NCBI GenBank assembly: GCA_016716275.1 | Contig: JADJWR010000002.1 | Location: forward strand, 682,001 to 746,000 | Length of the DNA stretch: 64,000 nt | Source of the DNA: Burkholderiales bacterium | GTDB lineage: Bacteria; Pseudomonadota; Gammaproteobacteria; Burkholderiales; Burkholderiaceae_F | Direction of reading: 5' to 3' | Shown: positions 8,873 through 17,713 of the stretch, piece after piece | Layout: every line of letters begins with the position of its first letter | How positions within the stretch are numbered: position 1 is the first letter of the stretch | Program-made: the position numbers and the translations under genes | The notes under the pieces: model-generated | What the model was told of the DNA's origin: nothing | Databases searched by the model: none | What the model saw: only the letters and a program-made list of their open reading frames with translations

Positions 8873-10624
8873 ATGCGCGCCTCCAATTTCTTCATTTCCA
8901 CCCTCAAGGAAGCGCCGGCCGACGCCGAGGTGATCAGTCATCGGCTGATGGTGCGGGCGGGGATGATCAAGAAGCTCGCTGCCGGCATCTACACCTATCT
9001 GCCGGTCGGGCTGCGGTCGATCCGCAAGATCGAGAACATCGTCCGCGCCGAGATGAACCGCGCCGGTGCAATCGAGCTGCTGATGCCGGTGGTGCAGCCT
9101 GCCGAGCTGTGGATGGAGTCGGGCCGCTGGTACAAGATGGGGCCCGAGCTGGCGCGGCTGAAGGACCGGCACGAGCGGGACTTCGTCATCCAGCCCACCT
9201 CGGAGGAGGTGATCGCCGACATCGTGCGCGAGCAGGTGAAGAGCTACAAGCAGCTGCCCGTCAATTTCTATCACATCCAGACGAAGTTCAGGGACGAGCG
9301 GCGGCCGCGTTTCGGACTGATGCGCGGCCGCGAGTTCACGATGAAGGATGCCTACTCGTTCGACCGCGACGACCATGGCGGCATGGCCAGCTACCGCGCC
9401 ATGTACGAGGCCTACGAGCGGATATTCGTCCGGATGGGTCTGCGGTTCCGCGCCGTCGCGGCCGATACCGGCAACATCGGCGGGCAGGCAAGCCACGAGT
9501 TCCAGGTCATCGCGGACACCGGCGAAGACGCCATCGCCTACTGTCCGACGTCCGGGTACGCCGCCAACATCGAGATGGCCGAGGCGTTGCCCCTCATTGC
9601 CGAGCGGCAGGCGCCGCGGGAGGCGATGCGCAAGGTGCCGACGCCCGGCAAGGAGCGCTGCGAGGACGTCGCCCGGCTCCTCGGCCTGCCGCTCGAGAGG
9701 ACGGTCAAGTCGATCGTGCTCGCCGTCGACCGGAAGGATTCGTCAGGCAATCCGACGGCTGCCGACATCTGGCTGCTGCTGGTGCGCGGCGACCATGAGC
9801 TGAACGAGGTCAAGGCGGGCAAGGTGCCCGGACTGAGGGACGGTTTCCGCTTTGCCTCGGAGACAGAAATCCGCTCTGCGTTCGGCTGCCGGCCTGGCTA
9901 CCTCGGTCCGATCGGCACCCGGCAGCCGGTGGCGATCGTCGCCGACCGCACCGTGGCCAACATGAGCGACTTCGTCTGCGGCGCCAACGAGGAGGACTTC
10001 CATATCGCCGGCGTGAACTGGCGGCGCGACCTGCCGGAACCCGCGCTGGTGGCCGATCTGCGCAGCGTGGTCGCCGGCGATCCGTCGCCCGACGGCAAGG
10101 GAGTGCTTGCGATCCAGCGGGGAATCGAGGTGGGCCACGTCTTCGCCGGGCTGCCGTATGCCGAATCGATGCGTCTGACTTTCACCGACGAGAGCGGCCA
10201 GCAGAAGCCGGTGGTGATGGGCTGCTACGGCATCGGCGTTACCCGGCTGCTCGGGGCGGCGATCGAGCAGAACCACGACGAGCGCGGAATCATCTGGCCG
10301 GAGCCGATCGCGCCGTTCTCGGCAGTGATCTGTCCCGTGAACTACCGGCAATCGGAGGCGGTCCGGCAAGCCGCCGACCGGCTGCACGAGGCGCTGGAAG
10401 CAGCAGGCATCGACGTGATCATCGACGACCGCGGCGAGCGACCGGGGTCGATGTTCGCCGATTGGGAGCTGATCGGCGTGCCGCACCGGATCACGGTCGG
10501 CGAACGCGGCCTGAAGAACGGACAGGTCGAGTATGCGCATCGACGCGACCTGCAGACGAGCGTCGTGCCCCTCGCAGATGCGGTCGGACTGGTGGCGCAG
10601 CAGATTGCCGACGGTCGGCTCTGA
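8873..10624 (+). CDS. proS: Prolyl-tRNA synthetase (bacterial type with editing domain)
   Basis: ProS charges tRNA-Pro with proline. The 583-residue class II synthetase starts MRASNFFISTLKEAP. It contains motif 1 (IRAEMNRAGAIELLMPVVQP region), motif 2 (FRDERRPRFGLMRGREFTMKDAYSF) and motif 3 near residues 440-460 (GCYGIGVTRLLGAAIEQ). Between motifs 2 and 3 (about 225-405) lies the INS/YbaK-like domain that removes mischarged Ala-tRNA-Pro. A C-terminal anticodon-binding domain ends the protein. A stand-alone YbaK protein is encoded at 32740. The 3' end overlaps the next gene by 20 bp. Confidence 0.98.
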   Translation: MRASNFFISTLKEAPADAEVISHRLMVRAGMIKKLAAGIYTYLPVGLRSIRKIENIVRAEMNRAGAIELLMPVVQPAELWMESGRWYKMGPELARLKDRHERDFVIQPTSEEVIADIVREQVKSYKQLPVNFYHIQTKFRDERRPRFGLMRGREFTMKDAYSFDRDDHGGMASYRAMYEAYERIFVRMGLRFRAVAADTGNIGGQASHEFQVIADTGEDAIAYCPTSGYAANIEMAEALPLIAERQAPREAMRKVPTPGKERCEDVARLLGLPLERTVKSIVLAVDRKDSSGNPTAADIWLLLVRGDHELNEVKAGKVPGLRDGFRFASETEIRSAFGCRPGYLGPIGTRQPVAIVADRTVANMSDFVCGANEEDFHIAGVNWRRDLPEPALVADLRSVVAGDPSPDGKGVLAIQRGIEVGHVFAGLPYAESMRLTFTDESGQQKPVVMGCYGIGVTRLLGAAIEQNHDERGIIWPEPIAPFSAVICPVNYRQSEAVRQAADRLHEALEAAGIDVIIDDRGERPGSMFADWELIGVPHRITVGERGLKNGQVEYAHRRDLQTSVVPLADAVGLVAQQIADGRL

Positions 10625-11255
10625 CCGGCGCCGGCGACTGCTCGCCGCGCTGGTGGCGCCGGCGCTGGCGGCTCTGCCGTTTTCTGCCCGCGGCGGTGCC
10701 CAGATCTACGAGCCGATGGCCGACGCGGTTCGCGCGGCGCTTTCGGCACGCATCGCCGACAGCGCGCCGCCGCAGCGGCGGATCACCGATGTCGGCGAAC
10801 GTATCGAGTTCATCGATTGGCTGAACGAAATGTCGGGCCGGTTGATGCGACCGAAGCCCGACTACCGCGAGCGCGTCGAGTTTCTGCGTACGCTCGACTA
10901 CGAGGCGATCCGCGCCGGACTCGACCGGCAGCTCGTTCTCGGGCTGATCCAGGTCGAGAGCAACTTCCGCAAGTACGCCGTCTCCAGCGCCGGCGCCCGC
11001 GGATACATGCAGGTGATGCCGTTCTGGACGCAGGTCATCGGTGACGGGGATCCGCGCGCGCTGTTCGACATGCGGACCAACCTTCGCTACGGCTGCGTGA
11101 TCCTCCGCCATTACCTCGACCTGGAGAAGGGCGATCTCTTCCTGGCGCTCGGCCGCTACAACGGCAGCCGGGGCCGGGCGCCGTATCCGAATGCGGTGCT
11201 GGCGGCGTGGCAGGGGCGATGGGCCTACTCGCCGCGCAAGCCCGCCACAGGCTGA
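10605..11255 (+). CDS. Exported lytic transglycosylase (SLT domain)
   Basis: This protein probably cleaves peptidoglycan glycan strands with release of 1,6-anhydro-muropeptides. The frame is open upstream inside proS. The best start is TTG 10605-10607, which gives an Arg-rich n-region followed by the hydrophobic LLAALVAPALAALPFSA signal sequence (216 residues in total). The SLT domain shows the catalytic Glu in LIQVESNFRKYAVSSAGARG, then YMQVMPFW and the LRYGCVILRHYLD helix, all goose-type lysozyme signatures. No strong Shine-Dalgarno is seen, so translation may depend on coupling to proS. Its 3' end faces ffh. Confidence 0.88.
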   Translation: MPTVGSDRRRRLLAALVAPALAALPFSARGGAQIYEPMADAVRAALSARIADSAPPQRRITDVGERIEFIDWLNEMSGRLMRPKPDYRERVEFLRTLDYEAIRAGLDRQLVLGLIQVESNFRKYAVSSAGARGYMQVMPFWTQVIGDGDPRALFDMRTNLRYGCVILRHYLDLEKGDLFLALGRYNGSRGRAPYPNAVLAAWQGRWAYSPRKPATG

Positions 11256-11285
11256 CGGGACCGGCGGCAGGTGGCGACCGCCGGA

Positions 11286-12677
11286 TCAGCGTTTCGGCAG
11301 GCCGGGCGGACCGCCGCGCAGCGAGGCCAGCCCGCCCATCGCGCGCATCATCTTCGCCAGGCCGCCCTTCTTCATCTGCTTCATCATCGAGCGCATCTGC
11401 TCGAACTGGCTGAGCAGCCGATTGACCTCCTGCACCGGGACGCCGCTGCCGGCGGCGATGCGCCGCTTGCGCGACGCCTTCAGTAGCTCCGGCCGGGCGC
11501 GCTCGGCGGGCGTCATCGAGTTGATGATTCCCTCGATGCGCCGGACCTGGCGGTCGGCATCCTTGTCGCTGACCTGCCCGGCGGCGGCGGCCAGCTGCGC
11601 CGGCAGCTTGTCCAGCAGGCCGGACAGGCCGCCCATCCTGCGCATCTGCCCGATCTGCTCCTTGAAGTCGCTCAGGTCGAAGCGATCGCCCGCCTGAAGC
11701 TTCTTGGCCAGCTTCTCCGCCGACTGCAGGTCGACCGCCTTGCGCACGTCCTCGACCAGCGCGACCACATCGCCCATACCGAGAATTCGGCCGGCCATCC
11801 GTTCGGGATCGAACCGTTCGAGGCCACCGATCCGCTCGGCCACGCCGATGAACTTGATCGGCTTGCCGGTCACGTGGCGGACCGAAAGGGCCGCCCCGCC
11901 GCGCGCGTCGCCGTCGAGCTTGGTCAGGATGACCCCCGTCAGCGGCAGGCGGTCGGCGAACGAGCGGGCAGTGTTGACGGCATCCTGGCCGAGCATGCTG
12001 TCGACCACGAACAGCGTTTCGATCGGTCTGAGCGCTGCGTGGAGGGCGGCGACCTCCTGCATCATCGCCTCGTCGATCGCCAGCCGACCAGCGGTGTCGA
12101 CCATCAGCACGTCGAAGAAATGGCGCCTGGCGTGATCCAGCGCGCGCCGTGCGATCTCCACCGGTTCTTCGTCGGCGTGGCTGGGGAAGAACTGCGCACC
12201 GGCCTGTTCGCTGACGGTTCTCAACTGCTCGATCGCCGCTGGGCGGTACACGTCGGTCGACACCGCCAGAACCTTCTTCTTGCGCTCGTCGAGCAGCCAC
12301 TTGGCGAGCTTGGCCGCCGTGGTGGTCTTGCCGGCACCCTGCAGGCCGGCCAGCAGGATGACCGCCGGCGGCTGAACGGCCAGGCTCAGCTCACGCTCAG
12401 CCGGCGGCAGATCGCCGCCCATCAGCAACGTCAGCTCGCGGTGCACGACACCGACCAGCGCCTGGCCCGGCGTCAGGCTGCCGACCACATCCTCGCCGAG
12501 CGCCTTGTCCTTGACGCGGCCGACGAAGTCGCGCACGACCGGCAGCGCCACGTCGGCCTCAAGCAGGGCCACGCGTACCTCGCGCAGCATCTCCTGCGTG
12601 TTGGCCTCGGTCAGGCGCGCCTGACCGCGCATCGTCTTGACGACGCGAGCCAGTCGTTCGGTCAGCGAATCGAGCAT
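11286..12677 (-). CDS. ffh: Signal recognition particle protein Ffh
   Basis: Ffh binds 4.5S RNA and delivers ribosomes with nascent membrane proteins to FtsY. The 463-residue protein has the N domain (MLDSLTERLARVVKTMRGQARL start), the G domain with P loop GLQGAGKT at 111-118, DTAGRL and TKLDGDARGG, and the Met-rich M domain (MRRMGGLSGLL, GSGVPVQEVNRLLSQFEQM, MKQMKKGG). The reverse frame is accidentally open for a further 3 kb upstream; ATG 12675-12677 is chosen by homology. It diverges from the CcsA-like gene with only 45 bp between them. Confidence 0.98.
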   Translation of the reverse strand: MLDSLTERLARVVKTMRGQARLTEANTQEMLREVRVALLEADVALPVVRDFVGRVKDKALGEDVVGSLTPGQALVGVVHRELTLLMGGDLPPAERELSLAVQPPAVILLAGLQGAGKTTTAAKLAKWLLDERKKKVLAVSTDVYRPAAIEQLRTVSEQAGAQFFPSHADEEPVEIARRALDHARRHFFDVLMVDTAGRLAIDEAMMQEVAALHAALRPIETLFVVDSMLGQDAVNTARSFADRLPLTGVILTKLDGDARGGAALSVRHVTGKPIKFIGVAERIGGLERFDPERMAGRILGMGDVVALVEDVRKAVDLQSAEKLAKKLQAGDRFDLSDFKEQIGQMRRMGGLSGLLDKLPAQLAAAAGQVSDKDADRQVRRIEGIINSMTPAERARPELLKASRKRRIAAGSGVPVQEVNRLLSQFEQMRSMMKQMKKGGLAKMMRAMGGLASLRGGPPGLPKR

Positions 12678-12709
12678 CCGGGGAAGCGCGCGACGATGTC
12701 GGTGCGTGC

Positions 12710-12717
12710 TATATAAA
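12710..12717. promoter_or_regulatory. Bidirectional TATATAAA promoter core between ffh and the CcsA-like gene
   Basis: The 45-bp divergent region contains TATATAAA. Forward it offers TATAAA (12712-12717) as a -10 whose start point would fall at about the A of the ATG at 12723. Reverse it offers TATATA for ffh with a leader of about 26 nt. No -35 box is convincing for either direction. Confidence 0.4.
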
Positions 12718-12722
12718 CAGCT

Positions 12723-13553
12723 ATGCCAATGCGCGGATTCTACGAGCCCGGTGCCGTCGCCGTGGCCGCGGCGTATCTGCTGCTCGCCTGGGCGACCTGG
12801 CGGACGCTGGACGCGCCGCAGCGGACGGCGCGCTGGCGCGCCGCCGTGCTGCCGCTGCTGGCAGTTGCTCACGCAGCGCTGCTCGGGGCCGCCATCTGGA
12901 GCGGCGGCGAGTTCCGGTTCGGCTTTGCCCAGGCGCTGTCGGCGACTCTGCTGCTGGCGGTCCTCGTGCTGTGGGTCGAGGGAATGTTCGTCACCGTACG
13001 CGGACTGGACATTCTGGTCCTGCCGGCTGCGGCAGTCTGTGTGCTGCTGCCGCTCGGCTTTCACGGCGCGGCAGTCGGCGCCGACTCGACGGCGCTGCGC
13101 CTGCACCTGCTGGTTGCGATGGCTGCCTACAGCCTGCTGACCATCGCGGCGCTGCACGCACTGCTGATGGCCGTTCTGGACAGGCGGCTGCACTCGCCTC
13201 TGCAGGCGCCAGCGAGCGGGATCGGCCGGATCTTCGGGCAGCTGCCGCCGCTGCTGGCACTGGAAAAGCTGCTCTTTCAGCTGATCGGCGCGGGATTCCT
13301 GCTGCTGACGGCCACCCTGGTCACCGGCGTGCTGTTCTCCGAGCAGCTGTTCGGCCGTGCGCTTCGCTTCGAGCACAAGACCGTCTTTACGATCGCATCG
13401 TGGCTGGTCTTCGCCAGCCTGATCGGCGGGCGGATCGTCTTTGGCTGGCGCGGCCGAACCGCTCTGCGCTGGACCTTTGCCGGCTTCCTGATGCTGCTGC
13501 TCGCCTATGTGGGGAGCCGATTCGTGCTGGAAGTCGTGCTGGGGCGTGTCTGA
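12723..13553 (+). CDS. CcsA/YpjD-family cytochrome c assembly membrane protein
   Basis: This 276-residue protein has about eight hydrophobic segments and matches the cytochrome c assembly (CcsA/CcmC/YpjD) fold. Conserved His residues occur in RLHLLVAMAAYSLL (near residue 125) and FEHKTVFTIASW (near 220), which in CcsA relatives ligand haem. E. coli ypjD sits beside ffh in the same way. Whether it handles haem or has another role is unproven for the YpjD branch. The gene starts at ATG 12723 with no Shine-Dalgarno and may be leaderless. Its TGA overlaps the next ATG by one base. Confidence 0.85.
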   Translation: MPMRGFYEPGAVAVAAAYLLLAWATWRTLDAPQRTARWRAAVLPLLAVAHAALLGAAIWSGGEFRFGFAQALSATLLLAVLVLWVEGMFVTVRGLDILVLPAAAVCVLLPLGFHGAAVGADSTALRLHLLVAMAAYSLLTIAALHALLMAVLDRRLHSPLQAPASGIGRIFGQLPPLLALEKLLFQLIGAGFLLLTATLVTGVLFSEQLFGRALRFEHKTVFTIASWLVFASLIGGRIVFGWRGRTALRWTFAGFLMLLLAYVGSRFVLEVVLGRV

Positions 13554-13792
13554 TGGGCCGCATCCTCTTCTTCGTTGTGCTCGGCGTCGGCCTGTACGTC
13601 GCCTTTCGGATCTGGCGCGTCCGCCAGCGGCGCGATGCCGCGGCGCGGCCTGAGAGGATGCCAGTCGAGGGCGAGGCGATCGTCCGCTGCGGCCATTGCG
13701 GCCTGAACGTCCCGAGGTCGGAAGCGGTCGCCGACGGCGAGCGCTGGTACTGCAGCGAAGACCATCGACGCCTTGAACGCAGCCCCCGCTGA
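13553..13792 (+). CDS. Small PP0621-type zinc-ribbon protein
   Basis: This 79-residue protein begins with one membrane helix (MGRILFFVVLGVGLYVAFRIW). A basic linker and a Cys-rich end follow (RCGHCGLNVPRSEA and WYCSEDHRR), the pattern of the PP0621 family. Two CxxC-like pairs could bind zinc or iron. Function is unknown. Its position between a CcsA-like gene and pilS is conserved in betaproteobacteria to my knowledge. The start overlaps the previous stop (TGATG) and the 3' end overlaps pilS by 20 bp, so the genes are tightly coupled. Confidence 0.8.
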   Translation: MGRILFFVVLGVGLYVAFRIWRVRQRRDAAARPERMPVEGEAIVRCGHCGLNVPRSEAVADGERWYCSEDHRRLERSPR

Positions 13793-15527
13793 TCGCCGCC
13801 TCGGTGCCACGCCGCCGGCCGTCGTTGGCAGCGCCGCGGCGACCCGGACGTTTCCTCGGGACGGGGCTGGCCCGCCGTTGCCGCCCGAGCGTGAGGACGA
13901 CCCGGCGGCGCCGCCCTGGCGGATCCTTCAGTACCTCGGCCTGGCCCGGCTGATCATCGCGATCGGCCTGCTGCTGGCGATCGCCGCCCTGGGTCCGTCG
14001 ATTCGTGGTGGATCGGCGCCTGGCTACCTGGCCGCGGCGGTCGTCTACTTCGTCGGCGCCGCTGCGCTGGCGATCGGCTCGATGTATCTGCGCCAGCGTG
14101 TCTTCGTGCACACCGCGGCGCAGATTGCCTTCGATCTGGTCCTGATATCGGCGCTGATGATCGCCAGCGGCGGGCTGCGCTCCGGGCTGGTGGTCCTGTA
14201 CCTGCTGCCACTCGCCGGTGCCTCGCTGCTGCTGCCAACGGCGGCGGTCTTCTTCGTCTGCGCGGTGGCCGTCATCACCATCCTTCTGGACGCCCTCGCG
14301 CGCTCGCTGACCGTTGCCGGGGCCGAGGCATCGCTGTTCGAGGCCGGCCTGTACGGGGCGATGCTGTTCGCCATCACGGCGCTGCTGCGCCTGCTGGCCC
14401 AGCGCCTGGCCGCCCAGGAGCAACTGGCCCAGCAGCGCGGGCGAAATCTGCACAACCAGCTCGCCATCAACAGACTGGTCATCGCCCAGCTCGAGCAAGG
14501 CGTGATCGTGGTCGACGCCGACGCCCGCGTGCGCGCCAACAACCGCGCCGCGCGGCTGCTCCTCGGCATGAAACCGGAGGCACAGCTCACCGGCGAGTGG
14601 CTGGCTTCGCTCGAGCGCCTGGTGCCGCTGGTCGCGGCCTTTCATCGCTGGCGCGAAGGCGGCGCGGAAACGGCGATGCGGGGCCCCAACGTCTTCGAGC
14701 TGCCCGAACTTCGGCTGCGTGCCCGCTTCGTGCAACCCTCGGCAGTGCAGAGCGACGAGTTCCTGATCTTCATCGAGGACCAGCGTGTGCTCGATGAGCG
14801 GGCGCAGCAGCTCAAGCTCGCATCGATGGGCCGGCTGACGGCGTCGATCGCCCACGAGATCCGCAATCCGCTGGCGGCGATCAGTCATGCCAGTCAGCTG
14901 CTCGCCGAGGACGCCGCCGATGCGAGCCTGCGGCGGCTGGCCTCGATCGTGCGGGAGAACACGCTGCGGCTGAATCGTCTGGTCGACGACATCCTGCGCG
15001 TGGCCCGGCGCGAGGCCCCGCTCGGCGACGACTTCGAACTGGCGGGCTTCCTGGCTGACTGGCTGGACGAGTTCGTCCGCGACCGGCCGCAGGCGCAGGG
15101 TCGTGTCGTGCTGGAGGTGCCATCCGGCGCCCTGGTCGGCTTCGAGCGATCGCACCTGCGCCAGGTGCTGTACAACCTGGTCGACAACGCGCTGCGCTAC
15201 GCCAGCGATGCCGCCGGCGCCGTGCGCGTCCTGGTCGAGACGAGGGGTGCTGCCGTCGCGCTCTGGGTGCTCGACGACGGACCGGGACTGAGCGACAGCG
15301 TCCGTGCCTCGCTGTTCGAGCCGTTCAACACCACCTACACGGCGGGGACCGGCCTCGGTCTGTACATCGCCCGCGAGTTCTGCCTGGCGAACCGGTGCCA
15401 GCTTGCCTACGAGGAGTCGGCGCTCGCCGCCGGCGGTTGGCGGCGGGGATTCGTCATCCGTTTCGCGGCTGCCGATACCGATGCGCAGACGCCGGACTTC
15501 CTCGATACGATCACGCCCTATGACTGA
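13773..15527 (+). CDS. pilS: Sensor histidine kinase PilS
   Basis: PilS senses pilin in the inner membrane and phosphorylates PilR. The 584-residue protein has a Pro-rich cytoplasmic start, about six membrane segments (residues 55-205), a coiled linker, a PAS-like region (about 250-335), HisKA with SIAHEIRNPLAAISH (phospho-acceptor His361), and a HATPase domain with NLVDNALRYA (N box), DDGPGLS (G1) and GTGLGLYIA (G2). It overlaps pilR by 8 bp. The match to PilS rests on architecture and on pairing with an NtrC-type regulator next to ampD. Confidence 0.92.
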   Translation: MNAAPADRRLGATPPAVVGSAAATRTFPRDGAGPPLPPEREDDPAAPPWRILQYLGLARLIIAIGLLLAIAALGPSIRGGSAPGYLAAAVVYFVGAAALAIGSMYLRQRVFVHTAAQIAFDLVLISALMIASGGLRSGLVVLYLLPLAGASLLLPTAAVFFVCAVAVITILLDALARSLTVAGAEASLFEAGLYGAMLFAITALLRLLAQRLAAQEQLAQQRGRNLHNQLAINRLVIAQLEQGVIVVDADARVRANNRAARLLLGMKPEAQLTGEWLASLERLVPLVAAFHRWREGGAETAMRGPNVFELPELRLRARFVQPSAVQSDEFLIFIEDQRVLDERAQQLKLASMGRLTASIAHEIRNPLAAISHASQLLAEDAADASLRRLASIVRENTLRLNRLVDDILRVARREAPLGDDFELAGFLADWLDEFVRDRPQAQGRVVLEVPSGALVGFERSHLRQVLYNLVDNALRYASDAAGAVRVLVETRGAAVALWVLDDGPGLSDSVRASLFEPFNTTYTAGTGLGLYIAREFCLANRCQLAYEESALAAGGWRRGFVIRFAAADTDAQTPDFLDTITPYD

Positions 15528-16977
15528 GCCGCGACCCGCAGCATCGGCGAACGGCGCCGGCGAGCGTCGGCTGCCTGCGGTGCTGGTCGTCGACGACGAA
15601 GCGGACCTGCGCGAGCTGCTTTCGCTGACGCTCGGGCGCCTTGGCCTCGATGTCGACGCAGCCGAATCCGTGGGGTCCGCCCGCCAGCTGCTGGCCCGCA
15701 ATCGCTATGCGCTGTGCCTGACCGACATGCGGCTGCCGGACGGCACGGGGATCGAACTGGTGCGCGAGGTCGCCGCGCGCGGCGACACGCCGATTGCCGT
15801 GATCACCGCGTACGGCAGCACCGAGAACGCGGTTGCCGCGCTGAAGGCTGGCGCCTTCGATTACCTGCCCAAGCCCGTCGATCTCGACCAGCTCCGGCTG
15901 CTGGTGCGCTCGGCGCTTGCCCGGCCGCCGGCAGGCGGCGCACCGCCGCAGCAGCGCTCGCGCGGGATCGACCGGCTGCGCGGCGAGGCGCCGGCCATGC
16001 GGCAGCTGCGCGCGATGATCGAGCGTCTGGCGCACAGCATGGCGCCGGTCGCCATCTACGGCGAGTCGGGAAGCGGCAAGGAACTCGTCGCACGCGCCAT
16101 CCACGATGCGTCGGCCCGCCGGCTGATGCCATTTGTCGCCGTGAACTGCGGCGCAATTCCCGAAACGCTGATGGAGGCCGAGTTCTTCGGCTACAGGAAA
16201 GGCGCCTTCACCGGCGCCGAGCGCGACCGCGACGGCTTCTTTCATGCCGCCGGCGGCGGCACCCTGTTCCTGGACGAAGTGGCCGAGCTGCCGTTGACCA
16301 TGCAGGTCAAGCTGCTGCGGGCGATTCAGGAAAGGCGAGTTCGCAAGGTCGGCTCGACCACCGAGGATCCGGTCGACGTGCGGATCCTGAGTGCGACCCA
16401 CCAGGATCTGGGCCGGCTGGTGGCGGCCGGCAGGTTTCGCCAGGACCTTTTTTACCGCCTCAACGTGATCGAGCTGCACGTCCCGAGCCTGCGCGAACGC
16501 GCGGAGGACATCGCCATGCTGGCCGACGTGATTCTCGACCGGCTGGCGCAGCGCGGCGGCGGCGAGCGGGTTCGGCTCTCGCCCGAGGCGCTGCACGAAC
16601 TGCAGAGCTATCCGTTCCCTGGCAACGTGCGCGAACTGGAGAACGTTCTCGAGCGCGGCGTCGCGCTGGCCGCAGGCCGCGAACTGACGCCGGTCGACCT
16701 GATGCTGCCGGCGGTCGAGTCGCCCCCCGATCCGGACGCCGTCGAGCCCGTCGCCACCTTCGCCGAGGATGTCGAGCCGGCCGCCGATGCCGCGGCCAGC
16801 GCGCTGCCGGCCGACGGTGTTCCACCGGACCTTTCGGCCTACTTGGACGCGGTCGAGACTGCTGCTCTGCGGGCCGCGCTGCGCAAGACGGGAGGCAATC
16901 GAACCGCCGCGGCGCAGTTGCTCGGGCTGACCTTCCGGCAGTTTCGCTATCGGCTGCAGCGACTCGGCCTGAAGTAG
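15520..16977 (+). CDS. pilR: Sigma-54-dependent response regulator PilR
   Basis: PilR activates sigma-54 transcription, classically of the major pilin gene pilA. The 485-residue protein has a receiver domain (VVDDEADLRELL, phospho-acceptor Asp69 in TDMRLPDG, Lys in PKPVDL). An AAA+ domain follows, with Walker A GESGSGKE (181-188), the sigma-54 contact loop GAFTGA (228-233) and Walker B GGTLFLDEV. A Fis-type helix-turn-helix at the C-terminus (TGGNRTAAAQLLGLTFRQFRYR) binds DNA. The start ATG 15520 lies inside the end of pilS. No pilA or sigma-54 target promoter is seen in the window. Confidence 0.93.
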   Translation: MTEPRPAASANGAGERRLPAVLVVDDEADLRELLSLTLGRLGLDVDAAESVGSARQLLARNRYALCLTDMRLPDGTGIELVREVAARGDTPIAVITAYGSTENAVAALKAGAFDYLPKPVDLDQLRLLVRSALARPPAGGAPPQQRSRGIDRLRGEAPAMRQLRAMIERLAHSMAPVAIYGESGSGKELVARAIHDASARRLMPFVAVNCGAIPETLMEAEFFGYRKGAFTGAERDRDGFFHAAGGGTLFLDEVAELPLTMQVKLLRAIQERRVRKVGSTTEDPVDVRILSATHQDLGRLVAAGRFRQDLFYRLNVIELHVPSLRERAEDIAMLADVILDRLAQRGGGERVRLSPEALHELQSYPFPGNVRELENVLERGVALAAGRELTPVDLMLPAVESPPDPDAVEPVATFAEDVEPAADAAASALPADGVPPDLSAYLDAVETAALRAALRKTGGNRTAAAQLLGLTFRQFRYRLQRLGLK

Positions 16978-17549
16978 TGGCGCTGCAACCGGTGCAGATA
17001 GGACCCGACGGCTGGGCCGACCGGGTCGAGCGGGCGGCCAGCCCGAACTTCGACGGACGGCCGGCCGGTGCACAGGTCGAACTGCTCGTCGTGCACAACA
17101 TCAGCCTGCCGCCAGGCTGTTTTGGCAGCGGTGCCATCGAACGGCTGTTCCGCAACGCGCCGCAGCCGCGCCGCCACCCGTTCCTCGACCTGCTGGCCGG
17201 GCTGCGGGTTTCCGCCCACTTCCTGATCGAGCGTGACGGCCGGACAACCCAGTTCGTCAGCTGCGCACGGCGCGCGTGGCATGCCGGCGACTCGACGTTC
17301 GAGGGCCGCGCCGGATGCAACGACTTCTCGATCGGCGTCGAGCTCGAAGGCACCGATTTCACCGGCTTCGAGGCCGAGCAGTACTCGGCGCTGGCGCAGC
17401 TCACGCGGGCGCTGCGTGCCGCCTATCCGCTGCGCGCAGTGCGCGGCCACAGCCAGGTCGCGGCGGGGCGCAAGACCGACCCGGGGCCGCTGTTCGACTG
17501 GCGCCGATTTGCCGAACAGGCCGATCTGCCGATGTCCTGGCTGCCCTAG
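16977..17549 (+). CDS. ampD: 1,6-anhydro-N-acetylmuramyl-L-alanine amidase AmpD
   Basis: AmpD is a cytoplasmic zinc amidase that strips the stem peptide from anhydro-muropeptides during murein recycling, and so indirectly controls AmpR-type regulators. The 190-residue product starts at GTG 16977, overlapping the pilR stop by one base. Zinc ligands are visible in VVHNIS (His) and in GHSQVAAGRKTDPG (His and Asp), with HFLIERDG and RAWHAGDS between. No signal peptide is present, which fits AmpD rather than AmiD. It is the last gene of the pilSR operon, a linkage known in other proteobacteria. Confidence 0.93.
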   Translation: MALQPVQIGPDGWADRVERAASPNFDGRPAGAQVELLVVHNISLPPGCFGSGAIERLFRNAPQPRRHPFLDLLAGLRVSAHFLIERDGRTTQFVSCARRAWHAGDSTFEGRAGCNDFSIGVELEGTDFTGFEAEQYSALAQLTRALRAAYPLRAVRGHSQVAAGRKTDPGPLFDWRRFAEQADLPMSWLP

Positions 17550-17631
17550 CCGCCGACCGCCGCCGGCCCGGCCCACGGCCGACCGGCAGCCGAGCCGGCG
17601 CAGCGGGACCGAGCCCGCCGTCGGCCGGCTG

Positions 17632-17660
17632 TTGAGCCGGGCGGCGACATGTCCTATGAT
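17632..17660 (+). promoter_or_regulatory. Promoter of nrdAB
   Basis: TTGAGC (17632-17637; 4 of 6) is followed after exactly 17 bp by TATGAT (17655-17660; 5 of 6). The predicted start point is near 17667, exactly where the first NrdR box begins. This is how NrdR is known to block RNR promoters in other bacteria. Confidence 0.6.
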
Positions 17661-17666
17661 CCGCCT

Positions 17667-17682
17667 CCACTAGAGCTTGTGG
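17667..17682. promoter_or_regulatory. NrdR box 1
   Basis: CCACTAGAGCTTGTGG matches 11 of 16 positions of the NrdR consensus acaCwAtATaTwGtgt, including all the outer CNA...TNG contacts. It covers the predicted start point of the nrd promoter. Confidence 0.75.
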
Positions 17683-17697
17683 CACAGCGGACTGAGG

Positions 17698-17713
17698 CCA
17701 CAATATCTTGTGC
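17698..17713. promoter_or_regulatory. NrdR box 2
   Basis: CCACAATATCTTGTGC matches 13 of 16 consensus positions. It starts exactly 31 bp after box 1, three helical turns, the spacing typical of NrdR box pairs. NrdR, a zinc-ribbon/ATP-cone repressor, binds both boxes cooperatively when dATP is high. The nrdR gene is not in this window. Confidence 0.85.

Noticed and set aside
12678..15701. A 3-kb open continuation of the ffh frame on the minus strand
   Set aside because: It runs antisense to the CcsA-like gene and pilS. Its composition is Arg/Gln/His-rich, typical of a GC-rich shadow frame, and ffh homology begins at 12677.
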